64,000 nucleotides of DNA from JAWPMT01 sp965215825 (lineage in GTDB: Bacteria; Bacteroidota; Bacteroidia; Cytophagales; Cyclobacteriaceae): the NCBI GenBank assembly GCA_965215825.1, contig CBDCEM010000003.1, positions 1,302,001 through 1,366,000 on the forward strand, given 5' to 3'. Each line of letters starts with the position of its first letter. The first letter of the stretch is position 1. A model generated the notes under the pieces. The model made no database searches, was not told where the DNA came from, and saw only the letters and a list, made by a program, of their open reading frames with translations. Shown here piece after piece: positions 55,440-64,000 of this stretch. The position numbers were made by a program, and so were the translations under genes.

Positions 55440-56567
55440 ATGAAAGCTATAACTCGATTTGGTTCATTTGTTTGGTTGGCGCTTATTGCCGCTAGCTTGA
55501 TTTCGTGTTCGGCAACTACCGGGGAAGGAGTTAAACTCACGGGTAAAATCAATAACCCTTTCACCGATGAATTGGTTACGGTGGAGAAATTGACTGGATC
55601 CAGTATCGAGACAATGGATACGATCGCCTTCAAATCAAACGGCAACTTCACGGCGTTTTTAAAAGTGGATGAGCCAGCTTTTTATCGCCTGAATTTCTTC
55701 AATCGTCAATTCGTCAATTTGGTAATCACCGGCAGCGAAAACGAAATTTCTATTGAAGTGGATGGTGACCGCCCAACAGGAATGGCGGTTGTCAGTGGAT
55801 CTAAAGACACAGACTTGTTAGAAGCTATCAATGAAGCAGAAGATAAACGCAGAAGTGATGAAAAACTCTTGAATGATGAAGCCATTCAGGCACGAATGAA
55901 TGGCGATGGTCAACTATTCGGAGAGATTGTCGAGCAATACCAAAAAGTAGACCGAAAGAATCGAACAGAATTAAAAGATAGAATCTGGGAAGCGGCGCCA
56001 TCCCTGGCTGCTATCTATGGGGTTAATTACCTGGACCTGGAAGCTGAAATTGGATTTATTGACAGCCTTTCTCAGAAATTCAATAAAGCGCTGGCTAATC
56101 ACCCTTTCACGATAAGCCTTGCTAGTCGATTGGAATCTTATAAGAGATTAGCAGTTGGAGCCCCGGCTCCTGAGATTGCACTCCCCACTCCAGAGGGGGA
56201 CATGGTTTCATTGAGCTCATTAAAAGGGAATTATGTACTTATCGATTTTTGGGCTGCCTGGTGCCGCCCTTGTCGAGCTGAAAATCCAAATGTAGTGCGC
56301 CTCTATAAAAAATATCAAAATAAGAATTTTGAAATCCTGGGTGTTTCTTTGGATCGAACGAAGAAGGCATGGGTGAAAGCAATCGAAGATGATGGACTAA
56401 TTTGGAAACATATTTCTGACCTGAAATACTTCAACTCGCAAGCGGCACAGACCTATAGGGTAGATGCTATTCCTGCTACATATCTCATCGGACCTGATGG
56501 TAAAATCCTGGCGAAGGGATTGCGAGGTGAAAGCTTAAAAGCTAAGCTCGAAGAGATATTTGGGTAA
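55440..56567 (+). CDS. TlpA-like thiol-disulfide lipoprotein with DUF4369-like domain
   Basis: 375 residues from the ATG at 55440. Lipobox SLISC, then an N-terminal domain (about 30-130; VKLTGKINNPFTDELVTVEK) of the DUF4369 type found in Bacteroidota, a helical linker (about 130-230) and a thioredoxin domain with the active site WAAWCRPCR and the cis-proline IPATYLIG. It is likely an extracytoplasmic thiol oxidoreductase. Starts 14 bases after the gatB stop. Confidence 0.9.
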   Translation: MKAITRFGSFVWLALIAASLISCSATTGEGVKLTGKINNPFTDELVTVEKLTGSSIETMDTIAFKSNGNFTAFLKVDEPAFYRLNFFNRQFVNLVITGSENEISIEVDGDRPTGMAVVSGSKDTDLLEAINEAEDKRRSDEKLLNDEAIQARMNGDGQLFGEIVEQYQKVDRKNRTELKDRIWEAAPSLAAIYGVNYLDLEAEIGFIDSLSQKFNKALANHPFTISLASRLESYKRLAVGAPAPEIALPTPEGDMVSLSSLKGNYVLIDFWAAWCRPCRAENPNVVRLYKKYQNKNFEILGVSLDRTKKAWVKAIEDDGLIWKHISDLKYFNSQAAQTYRVDAIPATYLIGPDGKILAKGLRGESLKAKLEEIFG

Positions 56568-56593
56568 GCTAGCTTAGCTTTAGTTAGCTGAAC

Positions 56594-57085
56594 TTAAAGC
56601 CCAAACCAGGTTTTTAATGAATTCCACAGTCTGGTTTTCTCCTCACGATTTCCGTTTACTTCAGATAGAGGTTTGGCCCTTAGGCTCATTTGAGTAGTAC
56701 GAGTAACATTGTAATATTCACTACCCACCCCCTCAATTTCAAATGCACCAAATACAATAAGTTTATCATACGAAAGGCTGGTTCCTGGTTGTCCAATGAT
56801 ATGATGTATCTGATTCGGCTTTACATTAACAGCCATTAAGATCTTGTTCATCAACTCTTTTTCGTCCTTACTTAAAGACTCGGAAATCACTACTATAGGA
56901 TATTTCGTTGCTTCTTCTGCAATTGGAGTCTTTAGCACTTCTGGGGTATGCTCAGAGTTTAATGGCAATGCTTCCGTAGCAGACTCTGACACGGAAGCTT
57001 TGGGAGCTTTGTCGGTAGGAATTGAATCTTTGGGTAAAAGATACAATTCCTCCGTTAAGAATAATTTTAAGTGTCCTTCTTCCAT
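56594..57085 (-). CDS. Hypothetical protein
   Basis: 163 residues, cytosolic. The middle part is low in order and rich in Ser, Glu and Pro; the C-terminal 100 residues have the order of an alpha/beta domain (YPIVVISESLSKDEKELMNK, KLIVFGAFEI). No family is recognised. Its start overlaps the thioesterase stop by one base (TGATG), so it is probably translated with it. Confidence 0.7.
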   Translation of the reverse strand: MEEGHLKLFLTEELYLLPKDSIPTDKAPKASVSESATEALPLNSEHTPEVLKTPIAEEATKYPIVVISESLSKDEKELMNKILMAVNVKPNQIHHIIGQPGTSLSYDKLIVFGAFEIEGVGSEYYNVTRTTQMSLRAKPLSEVNGNREEKTRLWNSLKTWFGL

Positions 57086-57606
57086 CAGTTGGGTTGAAAA
57101 AGTGATTTCAATTCTGATGCATCTTCCGGTTTCATTCTTTCCGCTAAAACAAGTCGCAACTGTCTACGACGAAGAGCTCCCTCATACAATTCCCTTTCCA
57201 ATTCGGTCTTAGGGATTGCCTCAGGAACATCTATAGGCCTGCCAGATTGATCAACTGCAACGAAAGTAAAGAAAGCTCGATTTGATTCGATTTTCTTGCT
57301 CGAAGGAATGTCTTCGGCTGTCACTTCTATATAAACCTCCATGGATGAATTGAAAGACCTGGTAACAAAGGCCTGAAGTGTGACAACATTACCAAGTTGC
57401 ACTGGCTTTTTGAAGGATATATTGTCCACAGATGCAGTTACGACGATGCGATTAGAATGTTTCTGGGCAGCAATTGCAGAAACTACATCCATCCAGTGCA
57501 TCAGTCGACCCCCCATGAGGTTGTTCAGTGTATTGGTGTCGTTGGGAAGGACTAACTCCGTCATAATTACATGAGAATCCTTACAGTTTTTCTTTTTCTT
57601 ATTCAT
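57085..57606 (-). CDS. Acyl-CoA thioesterase (hotdog fold)
   Basis: 173 residues from the ATG at 57606; a longer reading starting upstream would lie inside pcm. The hotdog pattern is seen in NLMGGRLMHWMDVVSAIAAQKHS, then VTASVDNISFKKPV and AFFTFVAVDQSGRP. The family hydrolyses medium and long acyl-CoAs. Its start overlaps the last 8 bases of pcm, and its end overlaps the next gene by one base. Confidence 0.88.
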   Translation of the reverse strand: MNKKKKNCKDSHVIMTELVLPNDTNTLNNLMGGRLMHWMDVVSAIAAQKHSNRIVVTASVDNISFKKPVQLGNVVTLQAFVTRSFNSSMEVYIEVTAEDIPSSKKIESNRAFFTFVAVDQSGRPIDVPEAIPKTELERELYEGALRRRQLRLVLAERMKPEDASELKSLFQPN

Positions 57607-58267
57607 TCCATCCGTTTTGGCCGAGCAAAGGTACAAAGCTGAAGTTCTTATGTTCTTTCTTTCGAACACGCCTTTCTCCAACTTTTTGTATTTCAAGCAT
57701 TTTTTGTGTTTGATTATTTCCTACTGGAATGATCAATCGTCCACCTATTTTCAATTGTTGGATTAGAGACGAAGGTACCGAAGGTGCTCCTGCAGTTACA
57801 ACAATTCCATCATAGGGTGCCTGTGCAGGGATGCCTTTGGATCCATCACCATGATAGAAATGAGGATTAAATCCAATACGTGGTAGAAACTGACAAGTCT
57901 GCTGAAATAAAACTTTGTTGTATTCTATGGTATGCACTTCGGCACCTAAAGAAAGTAAAACGCATGCCTGATAACCTGATCCCGTTCCAATTTCAAGAAT
58001 CTTGTGGCCTGGATTCACTTTCAATAACTGTGTTTGAAAGGCCACTGTAAAAGGCTGAGATATTGTTTGGCCCTGGCCGATAGGGAATGCCTTATCTTCA
58101 TAGGCATGTTCCAGAAAAACATTCTCAAAAAAGAAATGACGAGGGATTTTTCCAACAGCCTTTAAAATAGCTTCTGAAGTAATGCCCTTGCGTTGCACTT
58201 CTTTTACCAACATCTTTCGCATGCCTCGATGACGGTAGCTATCTTCTAGGTTATCTTTGGGGTCCAT
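57599..58267 (-). CDS. pcm: Protein-L-isoaspartate O-methyltransferase
   Basis: 222 residues. Substrate loop GQGQTISQPFTVAF at about 64-77, SAM-binding motif I LEIGTGSGYQ (91-100), and EYNKVLFQQ following it; the VTAGAPSVP motif is near 165. It repairs damaged aspartates in proteins. The start faces ribE across 31 bases; first gene of a three-gene overlapping unit with the thioesterase and the unknown protein. Confidence 0.94.
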   Translation of the reverse strand: MDPKDNLEDSYRHRGMRKMLVKEVQRKGITSEAILKAVGKIPRHFFFENVFLEHAYEDKAFPIGQGQTISQPFTVAFQTQLLKVNPGHKILEIGTGSGYQACVLLSLGAEVHTIEYNKVLFQQTCQFLPRIGFNPHFYHGDGSKGIPAQAPYDGIVVTAGAPSVPSSLIQQLKIGGRLIIPVGNNQTQKMLEIQKVGERRVRKKEHKNFSFVPLLGQNGWNE

Positions 58268-58298
58268 TTAGAGCATAAAATTAGAATAAAAAGGGGCA

Positions 58299-58895
58299 AT
58301 GTTTACAGGAATTATCGAGACACTTGGTACAGTACAACAATTGAAAAAGGAAGGCACAAACATCCAATTTTACGTCACTTCAGCTCTTACGGCTGAGTTG
58401 AAAGTGGATCAAAGTGTCAGCCATAATGGGGTTTGCCTGACTGTAACGGAATTGGATGGTCAAGGGCATTGGGTTACCGCAATCGATGAGACTTTGAGAA
58501 AAACAAACCTGGGCCAGGTGACAGAAGGTAATCATTTGAACATTGAGCGCTGCATGCCCGCCAATGGCCGTTTCGACGGTCATATAGTGCAAGGACATGT
58601 AGATCAAACGGCCACAGTTACAGGGATCAAAGAGGAGGAGGGAAGCTGGTTATTTGACTTTAGTTTCGATCCGGGAGAGGAAGTAGTCGTCAATAAAGGA
58701 AGTATCTGCGTGAATGGAGTAAGCCTTACCTGTTTCAATGCGACGGATGACTCTTTTCGTGTTGCTATTATTCCATATACTTTCGAACATACAACGTTCT
58801 CAGACCTGAAAATAGGAGATAAAGTCAATCTTGAATTTGATGTGATCGGCAAGTATGTGAGTAGGATGCTTGAGAAAAGAGAGTTATCGCTTTGA
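58299..58895 (+). CDS. ribE: Riboflavin synthase, alpha chain
   Basis: 198 residues made of two lumazine-binding barrels: the first begins MFTGIIETLG and has VSHNGVCLTV; the second has GSICVNGVSLTC and the C-terminal trimer helix. It turns two dimethylribityl-lumazines into riboflavin. Its last 12 bases overlap the end of the convergent PAP2 gene. Confidence 0.96.
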   Translation: MFTGIIETLGTVQQLKKEGTNIQFYVTSALTAELKVDQSVSHNGVCLTVTELDGQGHWVTAIDETLRKTNLGQVTEGNHLNIERCMPANGRFDGHIVQGHVDQTATVTGIKEEEGSWLFDFSFDPGEEVVVNKGSICVNGVSLTCFNATDDSFRVAIIPYTFEHTTFSDLKIGDKVNLEFDVIGKYVSRMLEKRELSL

Positions 58896-59459
58896 AGGAT
58901 TAATTTTCAGAACTTCCGGCGCGATGATTTTCAGTAATTGAAAGCATATCATAGCGCTCATGATGCCGACCAAGGCGCCGACTAATACATCGACTGGAAA
59001 ATGTACGCCCAGGTAGATTCTGGAAAAACCTACAAGGATCGCCCAGCCAAATAGTAATAGAGCAAACCGATTGCGTAAATAAAGCCAGCAGAAAAAGGCC
59101 AGTGCCATTGTGTTGGCCGCATGAGACGAAGCGAAGCCATACTTACCACCGCATCTGGAAACGATAATGATGGAATCAACGAGTGAAGGGTCTCTACAAG
59201 GCCTCAATCGCTCAAAGAAGGGTTTCATTAATGAGGAAGTAACCTGATCACTCAAAGCAACTGCTAAAACGATAGGAACTAAGACCCATAATACCTTATG
59301 TTCGTACTGTTCGGTGAGTTTGAAAATAATCCATAGGTAAAGGGGAATCCAAACATGCTTATCGGAGAAAAGGATCATTACCTGGTCGATAAACTCGGGT
59401 CCTTTCCCATTGATCAGTTGGAACAGGTAGTAATCCCATTCAATTGCTACTTCCGCCAT
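58884..59459 (-). CDS. PAP2-family membrane phosphatase
   Basis: 191 residues with about five membrane helices. Three phosphatase motifs are present: KPFFERLRP, SSHAANTM and SRIYLGVHFPVDV. Candidate substrates are lipid phosphates such as undecaprenyl diphosphate or phosphatidylglycerol phosphate. The start overlaps the end of hemF by 20 bases; the end overlaps that of convergent ribE by 12 bases. Confidence 0.92.
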   Translation of the reverse strand: MAEVAIEWDYYLFQLINGKGPEFIDQVMILFSDKHVWIPLYLWIIFKLTEQYEHKVLWVLVPIVLAVALSDQVTSSLMKPFFERLRPCRDPSLVDSIIIVSRCGGKYGFASSHAANTMALAFFCWLYLRNRFALLLFGWAILVGFSRIYLGVHFPVDVLVGALVGIMSAMICFQLLKIIAPEVLKINPSKR

Positions 59460-60351
59460 GAGCCCAGTCTATATCCTTTTTTAACTGTGAGAGCGTATGT
59501 GATTCAGCACTATCAGGAGAAGGTTTATGATCATACTCCCAATTGGCCATAGGAGGCATACTCATCAAAATAGATTCTGTTCGCCCATCCGTATCCAGGC
59601 CAAACTTAGTACCCTTATCGTAGACCAGATTAAACTCTACATACCTCCCCCGCCTCAACTTTTGCCATAATTCCTGTACCGGTCCAAAAGGCAAGTCTCT
59701 GTTCTTTGCTATTAGCTTGTCATAGACAGGTGCAAAAGTTTCACCAACTGCCTTCACAAATTCCCAATGAGAGGATTTCTCTTCTGATGTTTCTCCTGTA
59801 AGTCGATCAAAGAAAATCCCGCCGACACCCCGTGTTTCCTGTCGATGTTTTATAAAAAAGTAATCATCAGCCCATTTTTTGAATTTGGGATAGTATCCTG
59901 TATCAAATCTGTCGCAGGTGGCTTTTAATGTTTGGTGAAACATTTGGGCATCTTCATTTATGACATAGTGAGGGGTAAGGTCGATGCCACCACCAAACCA
60001 GTAGGTACCGTTACTCATTTCAAAGTACCGCACATTCATATGAATAATGGGGACCATTGGACTTACAGGATGTATCACGATAGATACACCTGTGGCGAAG
60101 AAGTCTGCAGCTTCTAATTTTAACGCATTCAATATCTTTTCCGGTGTGGGACCATACACGGCTGAAAAGTTTACACCTCCCTTTTCAATTACGGCGCCTT
60201 CTGTGAGAATCCGGGACCTGCCACCTCCACCACCAGGACGTTCCCACTTATCTTCCTGAAATTTTCCTTTACCGTCAGCAAGTTCCAGTGATTGACATAT
60301 TTGATCCTGAAGGTTTTTGAACCAATCTTGGATGGAATGTTTGTCTGCCAT
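59440..60351 (-). CDS. hemF: Oxygen-dependent coproporphyrinogen III oxidase
   Basis: 303 residues, full length for HemF. Conserved parts include WERPGGGGGRSRIL, GVNFSAVYGP, FGGGIDLTPHYV, and RGVGGIFFDRL. It decarboxylates coproporphyrinogen III in heme synthesis using O2, which shows an aerobic life. Starts 6 bases after tamL and ends inside the start of the PAP2 gene. Confidence 0.96.
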   Translation of the reverse strand: MADKHSIQDWFKNLQDQICQSLELADGKGKFQEDKWERPGGGGGRSRILTEGAVIEKGGVNFSAVYGPTPEKILNALKLEAADFFATGVSIVIHPVSPMVPIIHMNVRYFEMSNGTYWFGGGIDLTPHYVINEDAQMFHQTLKATCDRFDTGYYPKFKKWADDYFFIKHRQETRGVGGIFFDRLTGETSEEKSSHWEFVKAVGETFAPVYDKLIAKNRDLPFGPVQELWQKLRRGRYVEFNLVYDKGTKFGLDTDGRTESILMSMPPMANWEYDHKPSPDSAESHTLSQLKKDIDWAHGGSSN

Positions 60352-60357
60352 GGTATT

Positions 60358-62862
60358 TTAAAATGGGAATCCAATCCCGAAATTTATTCTTGTCTTATTG
60401 CTTAAAAAGTCTTTATCCGACTGAATTCTTCGCCCCTTAATTGAATTGGGCTCTTTGATTCGTTGCAGTGCGCTAAAAAAATTGATGTCATCCAGTATGA
60501 AACGCGAACCAAGTGGTTGCGCGGGATCTACAACCTGAGTTGCTGCATCAATACGAAAGATGAGGTATCCGAAATCGATCCTTATACCCAATCCTGCTCC
60601 AACAGCGATTTCATTCAGAAATGAACTCGGGGAAAACTTACCATCTGAATTTGAAGTGGGCAATTCCTGATTTAAGGGGAGGAGAGGTGTACTTCTTAGT
60701 TGCCAGATGTTCCCGGCATCTATGAAGAATGCCCAATTTAGGAATCCCGTAATCTTACTTCTATACTCCAGGCTTGATTCGATGATCAACTCTCCACCTT
60801 GCTCCAGGGTGTAATTGACGGTTCTCAGACCAACATCTGTTGATTCGTTGTAGACTGCAAAACTTCCGGGTCCTAATCGTCTTGCAGGCCATGCGCGAAT
60901 ACTGTTACTTCCAGCGATATAAAAGTATTTTTCATAGGGCAAAGCCACCGTATCACTACCAATCGGATTTCCTACTCCTATATGGATTCGGGTCGCCAAA
61001 AGAGATCGACGATTGAGTACATGACTATTTCGATAATCGAGTACAGCTTTGAAAAAGCGGTATTGCGTTTGTCCGAGGTTTAGAAATTCCGAGCTGATGA
61101 CGCTGGTAAGATTTCCTCCGGATTCTACGAATAACCTCAGAAAAGAAGAGTTTGATACTTTATTCCCGTAATTGTTATTGTTGATAACCGCTTCAGCAGA
61201 GGCAGTACTTAGAATAGCAGATTGAAAAGAAGCAGCATAAGAACCGTTCCCATTGACACGTAAAGTATCCAGGAAGTTCTGAAACTCAGGCTCGAGATTT
61301 GAATCGACGAATCCTAGACTAAAAGGTGTTAGTTTATAACTCACTCTTTCATTTAACTGCCAGGAGTATCCCAGTGAGGCATTGAAAATTTCTCGCTCAT
61401 ATTCGGTGAATCGATCCTCGAAATTGTATTGAAAAGTCACTGAAGTAGCTGGGTTATAGCGACTGATTTTTGTCTTAATACGATCGGATAAGAATGGGAC
61501 CTGGAATTGGGGGAAGTGCAGGCTAAGCCGACCTCCGTATTGTAGTAGCGTATAATTTCTCTCTTCGTTGGCAATGTTGCCGATCCCCTGAAGGGTCATA
61601 TTTCCATTGATTTCGAGTAATTCCAAGCCGTTGAACGTGTTACGGTTTTTAAGCCCGATGGTGAAAAATGGTCCAGGCAGTTGTGCGGTAGAAGAGAGTC
61701 CGATCTCATTAGATGTCTCGAATTTATTCAAGGGACTGGTGAAAATATTCGAGATAAACTTGCCACCAGTTGTATCAAAATTGATATTGATAAATTTAAA
61801 GGCATCCAGGTTAGCTAGTTGCCTTTGAGTTTCTAACGCATTAGAATGCCTGTAAATGCTGTCTTTCTTAATGAAAATCCGGCGACTCAACAGGTCACGG
61901 TTGTACTTACTGGAACTGAACTGAAATGATATGTTCTTGTAATTGGAGTTTATTTTTCGATCGGGTACATCAGGATTGTTATCTACAAAAACCACCGAGT
62001 CAATCTTGAAAATTTTATGTTCCCTTTGGTCTTTTGGGGTTGTTATGATCTGACGCAGTAAAATACTTTTACCGCCGAGTGTGACTGTATCAATTTCAAA
62101 ATAGACATATTGCCTTCCAAAATCGAAATAGCCATTGTTCCTAAGTTCATCAACAATTCCGTCCCTTTCAGCACTAAGTGTTCGCTGACTATATGGAGTA
62201 CCTTTCTTTATAAGGCTTTTTCTTGATGTTAGGACTTTTTCTACCTTCTCATCAGCAATTTGGTATTCTATGGAATCAAGTCTGTATCTGATCCCTTTAA
62301 GGAGGACGTACTCATTTTCGATATACTTTGTGCCTTTCCGCTTGATGTTAGCCAGTACTTCACTATCAAAGTAGCCTTCAGTTTTTAGATAGTTGGCGAG
62401 GTTGCCGACGGAAATATCGATTAGGGTACTGTCATATACCGCGAGTGGTTTACCTTGTCGCATGCGCCAGTTCCCTTCCTCTATCTTTCGCCGTAATCGA
62501 CCAGTCTTTTTTTCGCGAATAGTGATTAATCGAGCTTTTTTCTTGTCTTTGTGTGCTTTGGCGATTTTATTATCATACCGACTTTGAATTTCTTTTATGA
62601 GATTTTGGTAAGATGCGGTATCATGATTTTTTTTACCCCACTCATACAGATACGCTTCAGTGGAAATAGGGAGCCCCAGAAGTCTTGAATTGGGTTCAAG
62701 ATTGATGAGCGATTGTACGGCTTCCTGGCTTAGTCTGCTGGTTCCTTTGATCTTTTGTTTTGTTAGCAACTGCTCCTCCTTTTCAAGGTATCTGGTTCCC
62801 AGACAAGAACTTGCCAATAAGGCAAACAAAATAAATAAATTTGTCGGGTTTAATCTCCTCAA
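60358..62862 (-). CDS. tamL: TamL, TamA/BamA-like outer-membrane lipoprotein
   Basis: 834 residues of the Omp85 family with a lipobox ASSC, the lipoprotein form of TamA known in Bacteroidota. After the signal come POTRA-like domains (about 180-400; for example YRLDSIEYQIADEKV) and a C-terminal 16-strand-type barrel (about 450-834; the last residues NFGIGFPF form a typical terminal strand). It should work with TamB in placing lipids or proteins in the outer membrane. The only plausible start is TTG at 62862, facing the divergent ATG of trmH-like gene at 62866. Confidence 0.88.
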   Translation of the reverse strand: MRRLNPTNLFILFALLASSCLGTRYLEKEEQLLTKQKIKGTSRLSQEAVQSLINLEPNSRLLGLPISTEAYLYEWGKKNHDTASYQNLIKEIQSRYDNKIAKAHKDKKKARLITIREKKTGRLRRKIEEGNWRMRQGKPLAVYDSTLIDISVGNLANYLKTEGYFDSEVLANIKRKGTKYIENEYVLLKGIRYRLDSIEYQIADEKVEKVLTSRKSLIKKGTPYSQRTLSAERDGIVDELRNNGYFDFGRQYVYFEIDTVTLGGKSILLRQIITTPKDQREHKIFKIDSVVFVDNNPDVPDRKINSNYKNISFQFSSSKYNRDLLSRRIFIKKDSIYRHSNALETQRQLANLDAFKFININFDTTGGKFISNIFTSPLNKFETSNEIGLSSTAQLPGPFFTIGLKNRNTFNGLELLEINGNMTLQGIGNIANEERNYTLLQYGGRLSLHFPQFQVPFLSDRIKTKISRYNPATSVTFQYNFEDRFTEYEREIFNASLGYSWQLNERVSYKLTPFSLGFVDSNLEPEFQNFLDTLRVNGNGSYAASFQSAILSTASAEAVINNNNYGNKVSNSSFLRLFVESGGNLTSVISSEFLNLGQTQYRFFKAVLDYRNSHVLNRRSLLATRIHIGVGNPIGSDTVALPYEKYFYIAGSNSIRAWPARRLGPGSFAVYNESTDVGLRTVNYTLEQGGELIIESSLEYRSKITGFLNWAFFIDAGNIWQLRSTPLLPLNQELPTSNSDGKFSPSSFLNEIAVGAGLGIRIDFGYLIFRIDAATQVVDPAQPLGSRFILDDINFFSALQRIKEPNSIKGRRIQSDKDFLSNKTRINFGIGFPF

Positions 62863-62865
62863 ACT

Positions 62866-63609
62866 ATGGTCACTAAAAGCAGCTTAAAATTCATCAAATC
62901 ACTCAAATTAAAAAAATATCGTTTACAGGAAAAACGCTTTGTCATTGAGGGTAAGAAAGGAATAGAAGAAGCTTTGAGGTCAAATATGCCACTGGAGCAG
63001 ATAATTGGGACCGAATCATTTGGTTCAGAGCTTCGTGAAGCAAATTTATTGGAGAACACGATATTCGAGGTTGTCAATCAACGAACGCTGGAAAGTATCA
63101 GTTCATTTCAATCTAATAATACTGGAATAGCTATCGCAACGATGCAGAAAGAAGGCCTGAAGGAAGATCAGGGACCTGTACTTGTTTTAGATGGTGTCCG
63201 GGATCCTGGAAATTTGGGTACCATTATTCGAAGTTTGGATTGGTTTGGTTTCAATAATCTGATCTGTTCGCCGGATTGTGCGGATTTCTATAACCCCAAA
63301 ACAATAACTGCGACCATGGGGTCATTCACCAGAATTAAACCTCACTATGTCGAACTCGTAGAATATTTTTCAGCAAGAAAGGATTTACCTGTTTTTGGTA
63401 TGGCCCTCGGAGGAGAGCCCATGGAGGCATTTAATTTGCCAGATCGAGCAGCCTACGTGCTGGGAAGTGAATCTCATGGTATCAGCGATCAATTGATGCC
63501 ATTCATTACAAACAAAATAGCCATCAGCAGATTTGGAGGGGCAGAGTCCTTAAATGTGGCAATGGCTACTTCTGTTCTCCTATATGCAATCCGTACTAAG
63601 ACGACTTGA
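62866..63609 (+). CDS. TrmH/SpoU-family RNA methyltransferase
   Basis: 247 residues. N-terminal substrate-binding part (KKYRLQEKRFVIEGKK), then the SPOUT knot: DGVRDPGNLGTIIRS, YVLGSESHGI and FGGAESLNVAMATS. It methylates a 2'-OH on rRNA or tRNA; the site is not clear. It begins 3 bases from the TTG of divergent tamL and its last 14 bases overlap the end of convergent pgi. Confidence 0.93.
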   Translation: MVTKSSLKFIKSLKLKKYRLQEKRFVIEGKKGIEEALRSNMPLEQIIGTESFGSELREANLLENTIFEVVNQRTLESISSFQSNNTGIAIATMQKEGLKEDQGPVLVLDGVRDPGNLGTIIRSLDWFGFNNLICSPDCADFYNPKTITATMGSFTRIKPHYVELVEYFSARKDLPVFGMALGGEPMEAFNLPDRAAYVLGSESHGISDQLMPFITNKIAISRFGGAESLNVAMATSVLLYAIRTKTT

Positions 63610-64000
63610 ATTCCAGGTATTGTTGAATCAAGCCAGAAGTAGAACTGTCATGAGCTGTGTTTTCACCACGAAGATCTTTTAAGATAGCTCCTGCCAGTTG
63701 TTTCCCTAGCTCCACTCCCCACTGATCAAAGCTGAAAACATTCCATATGATGCCCTGAACAAATATTTTGTGCTCGTACAGTGCGATCAGGGAACCCAAG
63801 GCTCTGGGCGTAAGTTTCTTCATCAAAATACTGGTGGTAGGCTTATTTCCTGGAAAGACTTTAAAAGGAAGAATCTTTTCAATTTCATCTGCAGACATAC
63901 CCTCTTCCTCCAATTCAGAACGTACTTTTTCTTCACTTTTGCCAATCATTAGTGCTTCAGTTTGAGCAATGAAATTGGCAATCAACTTGTCCTGGTGATC
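63596..64000 (-). CDS. pgi: Glucose-6-phosphate isomerase (partial, C-terminal part)
   Basis: The frame is open to the right edge, so 135 codons including stop are seen. It reads as the C-terminal third of PGI: HQDKLIANFIAQTEAL at the window edge, KVFPGNKPTTSILMKKLTPRALGSLIALYEHK, and FSFDQWGVELGKQLA, all typical of the family. The 3' end overlaps the methyltransferase gene by 14 bases. Confidence 0.95.
   Translation of the reverse strand, partial: DHQDKLIANFIAQTEALMIGKSEEKVRSELEEEGMSADEIEKILPFKVFPGNKPTTSILMKKLTPRALGSLIALYEHKIFVQGIIWNVFSFDQWGVELGKQLAGAILKDLRGENTAHDSSTSGLIQQYLEFKSS

Noticed and set aside
56568..56593. AGCTTAGC-type repeats after the TlpA-like gene as a terminator
   Set aside because: The repeats are short and imperfect and no T run follows.
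1..64000. CRISPR array, prophage, IS element or defence island
   Set aside because: No regular direct repeats, transposase, integrase or phage genes were seen; most genes are housekeeping or envelope functions.

Overview
The window reads as chromosomal DNA of a free-living, aerobic, probably marine member of the Bacteroidota, most like the Cytophagales (inference, no database search). The signs are a type IX secretion (T9SS) C-terminal sorting signal, a lipoprotein TamA-like protein (TamL), many lipoproteins, a GIN-domain protein, a glycan locus with a propeller/Y_Y_Y/HTH regulator, a two-gene methionine synthase, promoter elements of the Bacteroidota type (TTG-N19-TAnnTTTG), and few visible Shine-Dalgarno sequences. 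No rRNA, tRNA, IS element, prophage or CRISPR array was seen, and no gap without a gene exceeds about 300 bases.

Layout. 1-710: two small secreted-protein genes on the minus strand; one is a tiny T9SS-signal gene with a one-base frameshift. 782-6150: thiamine operon thiS-thiC-(second ThiE-like)-thiE-thiG-thiH on the minus strand behind a TPP riboswitch and a clear promoter. 6264-8392: two paralogous exported membrane proteins and an alpha/beta hydrolase. 8532-17644: mixed genes (YaaC-like, exported PLP enzyme, thioredoxin-like, GIN-domain, TPR lipoprotein, NUDIX, DUF819 transporter, esterase). 17707-20591: L-serine dehydratase and an unusual aspartate carbamoyltransferase. 20789-24630: PadR regulator, FtsX/MacB-type permease with a prefix domain, and an ABC ATPase. 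24642-27706: queuosine-precursor transporter, RNase Z, STAS protein, purC. 27761-34675: sulfatase, GH16 glucanase lipoprotein, PKD lipoprotein and a divergent transmembrane regulator, a compact glycan-use locus without susC/susD. 34726-39826: lipoprotein, oxidoreductase, then a SUMF1-fold protein, an ECF sigma factor and a one-TM partner. 39943-44752: SAM riboswitch, split metH, metF. 44811-47454: HMG-CoA-lyase-like enzyme and an SLC13/RCK transporter. 47464-51205: dprA, MerR, CapA-like, M23 peptidase. 51343-56567: alaS, gatB, TlpA-like lipoprotein. 56594-64000: unknown protein, thioesterase, pcm, ribE, PAP2, hemF, tamL, trmH-family methyltransferase and the end of pgi.

How the parts work together. 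Two vitamin/amino-acid units are under RNA control: TPP controls thiamine synthesis, and SAM controls the metH/metF methyl-transfer pathway. For the SAM switch, a full set of mutually exclusive pairings reaching the start codon can be read from the sequence. The glycan locus looks self-contained: a surface glucanase and a PKD glycan-binding candidate face a membrane-spanning regulator. The least explained units are the SUMF1-like/sigma/one-TM trio at 36688-39826 and the paralog pair at 6264-7661.
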